From: Laburnicola sp. R22_1
Lineage: Eukaryota; Ascomycota; Dothideomycetes; Pleosporales; Didymosphaeriaceae
Assembly (NCBI GenBank): GCA_014281115.1
Contig: JACONQ010000006.1
Location: 124,001 to 188,000 of the forward strand
Length of the DNA stretch: 64,000 nt
Direction: 5' to 3'
Part shown: positions 56,591 to 64,000 of the stretch, one piece after another
Layout: every line of letters begins with the position of its first letter
How positions within the stretch are numbered: position 1 is the stretch's first letter
The notes under the pieces: generated by a model
Databases searched by the model: none
Told to the model about the DNA's origin: nothing
The model's input: only the letters and a program-made list of their open reading frames with translations
Position numbers and translations under genes: made by a program

Positions 56591-58230
56591 TTAAGTCACA
56601 ATCTTGACCCTGATCCCCTTTGATCCTTCCTTGACTTCTGGGAAGAACATGTCACTCACCATACGCACATCGCTCTCATCCGTGTCGAACAACTCGAAAG
56701 CTCCCAGATCATCAGGCTCCCTCACGTCTCTTGAGCCGAATCTCCGAAACACACCCGCAGTGCACATATATAATTCTGCCCAGGCCAAATTCATACCTGC
56801 ACAAACGCGTGATCCTTTCGAAAATGAAACGAGATATTTTTCCAAGCGAGAGGAATCGGCCTCCAGCCAGCGATGAGGCTTGAAGATGTGCGAGTCTGGA
56901 AAAATGGATTCGTCCTGATGGGTCAAAGGAATCGTCATACTGACTGGTATCCCAGACGGAATCGTCCAGTCGCCGCATTTCAGCGATGTATCCAGTGCAA
57001 TCCGTGAGGAGCGTACCGAAGCGCCATATCCCATTCGCAACCCTTCCTTCAATACAGCAGTTAGGAATGGGAGTTTCTCAAGCTCCATCAACAGCACCGT
57101 GCTATCTGGCATCGGTAACACAGTTTTGAGTTCTTGGCGAAGTCTCCGCAGCAAGGGAGGATTGGTAAGGAGATAGAAAGTGACGATAGTGAGAACCCAG
57201 GATGTGGTATGCGTTCCTGCACCAACAAGGAGAACTGCTTCTTCAGCAAGACGCCTTGTTTCTTTCTCGCTAGCTGGTAGGTCACTTCGCAATAACGTGT
57301 GGAAAACGGTCTTATTCTCTTCATCCACTTCGCCAAGTCCCTTTTCTCGGATGTCTTCGATCTGGTCCATGCGTTCCTGTAGGTATTACAGTTAGTACGA
57401 GCATTATTTAAGAGCTGGAGGGTGTAACATACTCGTGCGAGTATCACGTTCGCAGAGATTTCTTCTCCCAAATTCATAGCGATAGATTCGGGCATTGCTT
57501 TCACAATGGTTAACAGCAGGGGTATATGCTTCATCAGTGCGATTCCTCGGGAAGCATTAAATGATGTCGTGTAATAACGAGGATCAAAGCCCGGCGCTTC
57601 GATGTGGTTGTCTGAGCGATTGAAGCAATACTGCATTACGACGTCTGCAGGTTATTAGTACGTCTCTTCACAGTCCAAAAGATAATCAAACGAACCATTG
57701 GTAAAAGCCGCAAATGCATACTGCATGGACACAGTTTCCCCCTCAAGTCCACACGATCTGAGACGGCTAATCAAAGCCTGAACTCTCTCATCGATCCCTG
57801 GCTCCAGCTTCCTCACATTCTGCTTGGAGAAGAAGGGATTCACAGCGTTTCTCCGAAGCCGGTGCAGCGCATGCTGAGGCGTCCCGAACATGCTTGTGGA
57901 AATACCGATTCCCCATGTCTCCCAGCTCCACTTATCCCTTCTATTACTGTTCGTGCTCGCACTGTACAGTACATCCCAAAAATCAGGATCAGCGACGTGA
58001 AGGCCGTCGGGATTGATGCGAATCATTGGTCCGTACTTTTCGTGCAGCTCTTTTATTTTCCAGATATATTTTCCACGAAGGATGATGTCGTAGTAGAACT
58101 CATACCAGTATGTTGCTGCAGCGAGCTTCGGACCGGGAAAGTTGGCGATAGGGGATAGATAGAGGCGCTGGTAAGCAAGGAAAGCAACATACGCGAGGGA
58201 TGCACTGAATAGATAAATGATGATATACAT
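56591..58230 (-). CDS. Cytochrome P450 monooxygenase
   Basis: Microsomal haem-thiolate oxygenase, about 510 aa. Exons 58230-57696, 57644-57433 and 57376-56591, introns of 51 and 56 nt. The N-terminal anchor (MYIIIYLFSASLAYVAFLAY) is followed by a proline-rich hinge (FPGPKLAAATYWYEFYYD). The I-helix oxygen site is VGAGTHTTSW, the ExxR motif is KEGLRMG, the PERF-like segment reads FKPHRW and the haem loop is FSKGSRVCAGMNLAWAEL, all intact. The start pattern LSPIANFPGPKLAAATYWYE resembles the trichodiene oxygenase-like P450s of secondary metabolism, but no synthase gene is in the window, so the substrate is unknown. The first donor site (GTTCGT) is slightly unusual. Confidence 0.93.
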
Positions 58231-58591
58231 CTTGAGGACACCGGAGACGATTATGTTTTACAAATTCTCGCGAGACATTTGCCTACTTATATGGCGTCTC
58301 CTATTTGAACAAACTACGGATTTTTGGCAAAGACCTCGGGACTCAGGATTCGATTCGTGAACGGGCAAATTATTCTCAAATAGGTCTATAGAACACGCTA
58401 CCACGTGATTGTACAAATCATTGCGTGCTGGTTGGTTCTATTCTGACCGCTATACGAGACTGCAAGCACCTTATTAGTAGCGTTGACGAGCTGAGGTAGC
58501 TTCTTACCTTAGGTATCTTTTGAAACGAGGGATTCCTTGATGTTCACCGCTGTCCATTTATAGTTAACTGACCGACTTAACGTTTTATAGA

Positions 58592-58614
58592 TCATGTGAT
58601 AATTTATCACATGA
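58592..58614. repeat. Perfect palindrome with 10-bp arms
   Basis: TCATGTGATA-ATT-TATCACATGA. It contains two facing ATCAC-type sites in the region upstream of the P450 gene. It could be an operator-like site or chance. Confidence 0.7.
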
Positions 58615-58625
58615 CTAGACAAGTA

Positions 58626-58790
58626 TTGGATATACTGATTGGTCGGCGCAGACGAACTTCCGAGACCCAAGTCATCTCAGGGCGTGGCTTCCGCCTTGCG
58701 TCTTACGTGAGAGTCGGTGAGACCGCAACTGATGACCGAGTAATTCTTGGTATATACTGATTGGACCGCTTCGACGAAGTTCCGGAATCC
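58626..58790. repeat. Imperfect direct repeat of about 43 bp
   Basis: Two copies, 120 bp apart (58626-58668 and 58746-58790), share TATACTGATTGG, GACGAA, TTCCG and CCC. Origin unknown. Confidence 0.6.
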
Positions 58791-59054
58791 CTTGCGCCCT
58801 AAGGTGCTTAATTAGCAAATGCACATTATCGCGAAATGCACGCGCTCCACTAAAATCGCTATATCTTTAACTTACTATAACTCCACTAATACAGCTCTAA
58901 TTAACACAGCTCTTATAGTAATTAAATTACTAAAACTAAGAGAATATTTTATATATATAGAAATTATAGAAAGATTTAGAGTTAACTAGTTAACTCTATT
59001 ATAGGGCGTAAGAGGGAAATTGCAATTAATAGTGCGTAGGTTTAAAAATTAATA

Positions 59055-59157
59055 TGGCGTTAATTAAATCTACCTAGGGGTAGGACGACAAAGGCTTTCA
59101 TCTCAAATATCATGACAAAAAAGCAGAGCCCCCTGCTTAGTAATTAAAAAGAGCGTA
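59055..59157. repeat. Interspersed repeat, copy 2 of 3
   Basis: Same sequence family as 48224-48324 and 60019-60125; this copy keeps more C and G (e.g. CTTTCATCTCAAATATCATG). Confidence 0.7.
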
Positions 59158-59259
59158 AAAAAGGTAATTATAAAAATTAAAAATTAATAACTACTTAACT
59201 CTATATAAGAAGTAACGCTTATAGAGTATATTTAAGGCCTTTTACTAGTAGTAGAAAGG

Positions 59260-59770
59260 CTACTTTCTATAAGCTATATAATACAAAATTTCGCATTAGA
59301 AATAGCTAGAAAACCTATTAGAACTTACTAGCTATTACGCTTTATTAAGTAATATAAACTTAACTTTATATTATAATAGACCTTTAGAATTAACACCTTA
59401 TACTATAGAGCTAATTTAGCCTTTAAGTATACTCTATACTTTAAGCTATTAGCTAAAAAAATTAAGTAATATAATATTAACGCGCGCTATATTTATAATA
59501 TAGATAAGAAAGAATTTCTTATTAGAATTCTTGCTAAATTAAAATAGATCTTTTCTTAATAGTAATATAAGCATAGAAATTTTGAACTAATACTTTAGAA
59601 TAGTAATTATAAGTAAATAACTTTAATAGCTTATATTTACGCTAATAGCTTTACGCTTACACCTATTCTTATTTATTAAGCTACCTTTAGTAATATATAA
59701 GACACCTAGCTCTAGAATTTTAACTCTAAAATATATAAGGCTTTTTTTATCTTCTTATCCTTAGAATAGA
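59260..59770 (+). pseudogene. Fragment of a pogo-type DDE transposase
   Basis: Plus-strand translation with stops: NINARYIYNIDKKEFLIRIL, YKHRNFELIL, ITLIAYIYANSFTLTPILIY and LQNFNSKIYKAFFI, the first half of a CENP-B/pogo-like DDE domain. Only this part remains, and it is heavily mutated. Confidence 0.65.
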
Positions 59771-59798
59771 CTAATTATATATTGGGTTGGGCGCGCTA

Positions 59799-59890
59799 AC
59801 CCCTTTTTATTAAATATCTTAAAATGCTTTTCTGTGTTAATAATAGTAGGAGGAATAACTGCTATTATTGTAATATTTTTATTAGAAACC
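59799..59890. repeat. RIP-mutated copy of the repeat at 8811-8904
   Basis: TAACCCCTTTTT, GCTTTTCTGT, AGGAGGAATAACTGCTATTA and TTATTAGAAAC in the same order as at 8811. The differences are mainly CA to TA. Confidence 0.75.
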
Positions 59891-60018
59891 CCTTAGTCGC
59901 AAAAAAAAAAACTATAATATTAGGTTAAGCTAGCTTAAATAGGTATTTAACTATAAAATAAAAGTAAAGGCAAGACTATTATACTACCTCTTAATCCTTA
60001 ATAGATATAAATCTTATA

Positions 60019-60125
60019 TGTAACGTTAATTTATCTGCCTAGGAGTAGGATAAGAAAGGCTTTCATCTTAAATAATATAACAAAAAAAGCAGAATTCCCT
60101 ACTTAGTAATTAAAAAGAATGTAAA
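60019..60125. repeat. Interspersed repeat, copy 3 of 3
   Basis: Same family as 48224-48324 and 59055-59157, here more AT-rich. It lies about 960 bp after copy 2 in the same orientation. Confidence 0.7.
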
Positions 60126-60274
60126 AAGGAAATTATAAAAAAACGCATTTGAAACTACTAAGTAAGCTTAGTAGTCTTAGTGTGCGTAGCTTCTATATAT
60201 AAAGTTTTTATAAAGAGGCTACTTAAAACTTTAGAAGAGGAATAAAACTTTAGTGTAGCAATGCTATAGTTATT

Positions 60275-60561
60275 TATAATAGTACTTACTAGCCTTCCTA
60301 CTAAGCACGCTCTATTCCCTTTCTTTTATATTCTATTTCTTCTATTTACGTCTTTTACCTTTCTAAAGGCGCCTTTTCTAGTTAGTGTTAGCATAGTAGT
60401 TAGTATAGGCCTATGCCTTACGCTGCCCTCTATATAAGAAAGGGCCTTCTATATCCCTTTCTTATCTACTATTTTAGAATAGTATTAATTTAACTAGCTC
60501 TTTTAACTATTCTAGTTATTCTTAATAGGTTAGCTCTATAAGGCTATGTACTATCCTTACA
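60275..60561 (+). repeat. LTR of the gypsy family, plus orientation
   Basis: 287 bp, from TATAATAGTACTTACTAGCC to ACTATCCTTACA. Terminal TG is mutated to TA. Confidence 0.8.
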
Positions 60562-60639
60562 TTATTCTAAGACTAACCTTTTTATTTAGCTATAGATAGT
60601 AATATAATATCTACTTCTTTCTTAAGACGCTGCCTATAA

Positions 60640-61500
60640 GTAGTTAAATTAGTAGAAGTTTTATCTTATTAGTTACTAGTTGTGCTAGGCAGTTATTACA
60701 CTATATTAAGATCTATAAGACTACTATTATAACTTCTCTGCCTACTATAAGTAGGTAAGAGTATATTAGTTTATTAGTTACTAGTTATGCTAGGTAATTA
60801 TTACACTATACTAAAGTTTATTAAAAGAGGCTACTTTTTTACTTTTTTACCTACTGCGAGTTAGTAAGAGTGTATTAGTTTATTAGTTACTTTAGTGCTA
60901 GGCAGCTATTATACTACGCTAAGGTCTATTAAAAAAGGCTACTTCTAAGTTCCTCCTCTACTTATTATATAAGAGTAGGAACTTTATTAGTTACTAGAAA
61001 GAATTTTTAGTGCTAGGAAGATTGTATTTTACTACTTTAAGGTCTATTAAAAAGGCTATTTCTAAGTCCCTTCCTTATTTAATGCATAAGGGTAGGAACT
61101 TTATTAGTTACTAGAAAGAATTCCTAGCACTAGGGAGTTTATATTTTACTACTTTAAGGTTTATTAAAAGAGACTGCTTTTAAGTCCCTTCTTTACTTAA
61201 CGTATAAGGATAGGAACTTTATTAGTTACCTCTATAAAAGACTAGTTTAATAGGTTGCGCTACTATAGTCTATTAAGAGAGATTACTCTAAGTTATAGAA
61301 GTAGTAGTACTACTTTACGCTAGTAGAATTAAAATACTACTAAGGCCTATTTAAAGAGGCTAGAATTCTAAGTCTACTAGCTGCTAGTTATAATATAAGT
61401 AGTAGAAAGTTCTATTAGTTACCCCTATAAGACTTTATACTCTAGTTTAATAAGTTGCACCTAAATCTACTAAAAGAGATTTCTCTATTTTATTAAAAGG
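60640..61500. repeat. Tandem leader repeat, about eight units
   Basis: Units of about 105-117 bp, each with AAGRTYTATTAAAA, then TTTATTAGTTAC and a GCTAGG/ACTACTTT end. They are the reverse complement of the repeat at 46730-47040, which has only three units. Confidence 0.7.
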
Positions 61501-62792
61501 CCGCTCTATATATTTCTAAATAATAATAAATAATAACTATATTACCTCTAAAGCCTAATTCGCCTATAATACCTAACTAGCGTTATACTATAAGGGCTAA
61601 AAAAATTAGAATTAGGCTCTAGAGGCGCTATAGCGCTATCTATAAAGATTTTATATAAGTAATACTTTTACCCTCTTTATAAGGCGCCCTATCTTGCTTA
61701 CTAAGCACGCTATCTTATACTTATAAGATACCTAAATTTACTAAATTTAGGTACCCTACTATACCTAACTATTAACCTCTTAGGTATTTCTTCTTATTTT
61801 TTTATTATTTTTTGTAATAGACGCACCTTATAAACTACTTAGCTATTTAGAAAATCTAGACACTAGGTTGCCTTAGCGCTAACCTTACTAAGTAGCTCTA
61901 TTTAGTCCGCCCTAATCTTTTGCTACTCTACCTTACTAAGTAGCCTTATATACTTTACTCTAATTTTTTACTACTTTAGACCTTAGTTAAGCTTATATTT
62001 AAACTAGAGTAGTATTAGTTATAGGAATCTACTTTCTTTACTATAACTACCTTAGCTATTACTTACTATCTATTAAGTATTTAGCTAGGCAACTACCTAC
62101 TAGACTATTAATATTGCTTAGCTACCTTCTAGTTTAGCTTATTAATAAATTATAGTTAAACATTTCTATTATAACCTTACTTCCGCCTTAAACTTGCTAC
62201 TAGTTAGCCTTTAAATTTAATTACTCTATACTATTATCTTTTAAGAGTTCTAAAATTAACGCATATTAGGTAACCTTAACTGCTTTTTCTAATAATAAAG
62301 ACTTTAAAGCAGAGCCTAAGCCTAATTACTTTAGCTAACTACTTTCTACTACCCTTCTCTAGCTATTACTAGAATAGCTAGACAAGTTAGAAGACGCCTA
62401 ACCTAGTAAGGACTATAGCAATTACACTAGAAAAGAGACGCTTAATAAGAATAATCTTTATAAACTTAGTATTACTTACTATAATAATAGCTTAGAAGAT
62501 AATAACACTACCTATTATAGTAATAGACTAGAAGATAAAAAGCCTACCTATTATAATAACCTCTCTAATAATAACCCTAAATTTACTAACCTAATTAACT
62601 CTAAGTCTAACTTTTTATAAAAAGAATGCTTAGATAATAAATCTAATAGTAAACTAACTAATAAAATTTCCTAGAATGCTAATAATTAGAAGCTACTCTC
62701 TAACTATTAGCCCTTACTCTAATCTACTAGTTACCTAACTTATTCTACTCCTAGAGGCACTCTAAACTAAAATAGGTAGCCTAGTTTACTAC

Positions 62793-63079
62793 TATAAGGG
62801 TGGTACACGGCCTTATAGGGCTAACCTATTAGGAATAGCTGGAATAGTTAAAAGATCTAGTTAAATTAATATTATTCTAAGATAGTAGATAAGAAAGGGA
62901 CGTAGAAGGCCCTTTTTTATATAGAGGGCAGCGTAAAATATAGGCCTACGCTAGCTATATACTAATACTAACTAGAAAAGGCGCCTTTAAGAAGGTAAAA
63001 GGCGTAGATAGGGGGAAATAAGGTATTAAAAAAGGTAATAGGGTGTGCTTAGTAGGAAGGCTAGTATAGAACTATTATA
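62793..63079 (-). repeat. LTR of the gypsy family, minus orientation
   Basis: 287 bp, same length as the LTR at 60275-60561 but inverted. Confidence 0.85.
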
Positions 63080-64000
63080 TAACCCCTTTTTTAAGGTCTA
63101 AAAATTGGAAGGAAAGTACGTAAAAATAGGGTGTTTTAGTAAATTTTTAATATAACTAGCACTAATTTAGGGCTAAATAGGGTTATAATAGGGGTAATAG
63201 GCCCTTATAGTTCTAATAGTAGCCTTAGGTTTTAATTTAGTTACTATTTAGTAGAGATATTAAGAAAAGTTATTAGAAGTAAATTAGTAAATTAGTAGAA
63301 AAATATAGTAGAAACTATATCTTAGTATTTAGTGTTTTACTAATAGAGCGCATTCTTAGCTCTAATACTATATAAAAATATAGTTAGGTAAATTTTTTCT
63401 AATTAGTTTATTGCGCGTAGGCGTAATTATATTATATAATATCTCCTAGTACTATAGAAAAGTGTTAAAAAACGTGTTAACCTAACTATATAGTTTTTAA
63501 TTAGAGTAGAGTAGCTTCTAAAGCTATAGGTGCTGCTAGTAATAGTAAGAATATCTAGGGGTGGAGATGCTAAAAGTTATATGTACCCTATATACATATA
63601 TTAGTTAGAGTACTACTAAATTAGTAGTAAGCTAGCTAGTAGAGGAGCTACTAAAGGTAAGGGTGCTAAAAGTAATAGGTACCTATATATAGTAGGCTAG
63701 CTAGAAAGCTACTTAACTAGTAGTAAACTAGACTGCCTATTTTAGTAGCTTAAAATACCCCTAGAAGTAGAATAAGTTAGGTAACTAGTAAATTAAAGTA
63801 AGGGCTAATAGTTAGGGGGCAGCTTCTAATTATTAGCATTCTAGGAAATTTTATTAGGCAGTTTACTATTAAATTTATTATCTAAGTATTCTTTCTATAG
63901 AAAGTTAGACTTAGAGTTAATTAGGTTAGTATATTTAGAGTTATTATTAAGGAGATTATTATAATAGACGGGCTCTTTATTCTCTAATTCGCCGCTATAA
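62793..64000 (-). mobile_element. Gypsy element of the 8.4-kb family, minus orientation, running off the window
   Basis: A 287-bp LTR (62793-63079) starts TATAAGGGTGGTACACGG, preceded by ACTAC. Next comes a polypurine tract (AAAAAAGGGG on the minus strand) and about 500 bp that match 39261-39750 of the 8.4-kb element. From 63720 to the window end the sequence is the reverse complement of 62792 leftwards (gag-position sequence of the neighbouring element). So gag-position sequence follows the 3' end region with no pol between: this copy is probably internally deleted. Confidence 0.7.

Larger units (their letters stand above)
58231..58850. other. P450 promoter region and transition to the second AT-rich block
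   Basis: No gene. It contains a perfect palindrome (58592-58614) and an imperfect direct repeat (58626-58668 and 58746-58790), both listed separately. Normal composition ends near 58.85 kb. Confidence 0.55.
60275..62792 (+). mobile_element. 5' part of a gypsy element of the 8.4-kb family, plus orientation
   Basis: A 287-bp LTR (60275-60561) is the reverse complement of the LTRs at 38982 and 62793. It is followed by leader tandem repeats (about 60640-61500) and then AT-rich sequence in the gag position (61500-62792) with no open frame. The element is cut at 62792 by the insertion of an oppositely oriented relative. Its pol region is not in the window. Confidence 0.75.

Noticed and set aside
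57088..57636. 182-codon minus-strand frame
   Set aside because: It is P450 exon 2 read through its intron into a wrong frame.

Overview
The window looks like a filamentous ascomycete nuclear genome, most likely a Dothideomycete (Pleosporales-like). The grounds are short GT-AG introns of 46-133 nt, a conserved housekeeping set next to a cutinase, a P450 and a fungal rhodopsin-domain protein, and long AT-rich blocks with the marks of repeat-induced point mutation (RIP). The genus cannot be named from sequence alone. Gene-bearing DNA of normal composition alternates with two AT-rich transposon graveyards, a two-compartment layout.

Region 1 (1-8.8 kb) is a dense housekeeping stretch: a tRNA pseudouridine synthase (PUS3/DEG1, with an apparent frameshift near its 3' end), an SR-rich protein ending in a HUB1/UBL5 ubiquitin-like domain, the GPI-anchor enzyme subunit GPI15/PIG-H, an RWD-DUF1115 protein and the spliceosomal U5 protein DIB1. 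HUB1/GPI15 and RWD/DIB1 are divergent pairs. From about 7.1 kb genes stop.

Region 2 (8.8-48.5 kb) has almost no open reading frames. It can be resolved into nested transposons. The outermost recognised unit is an LTR retrotransposon at 9140-47531, with 422-bp LTRs and target duplication CTTAC. Nested in it are: a minus-strand pogo/Fot1-type element (10246-14323), itself split by a plus-strand Fot1-type element (11152-13014, about 50-bp TIRs, TA duplication); a Ty1/copia relic split by a less mutated Tc1/mariner element (19502-21602); a Ty3/gypsy element (24763-36825) lying in a CTA microsatellite; and a second Ty3/gypsy element (38982-47395, 279-bp LTRs, duplication GCTAA) inside the outer element's right-hand LTR. 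Relics carry TAA/TAG stops and Asp-to-Asn changes at catalytic positions, as RIP would produce.

Region 3 (48.5-58.8 kb) is an island of normal composition. It holds a secreted cutinase (with a 71-bp LTR-like remnant about 100 bp upstream of its start), a delta-12-type fatty acid desaturase, about 2.7 kb with no recognised gene, a seven-helix fungal rhodopsin-domain (PTH11-like) membrane protein and a cytochrome P450.

Region 4 (58.8-64 kb) is a second AT-rich block. It has a pogo-type relic, short repeats shared with Region 2, and two oppositely oriented copies of the Region 2 gypsy family that form an inverted repeat running off the window end.

Intron-exon models were built by hand from splice signals and reading-frame continuity. 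Mobile-element limits come from terminal repeats and target duplications read by eye. No database search was possible.
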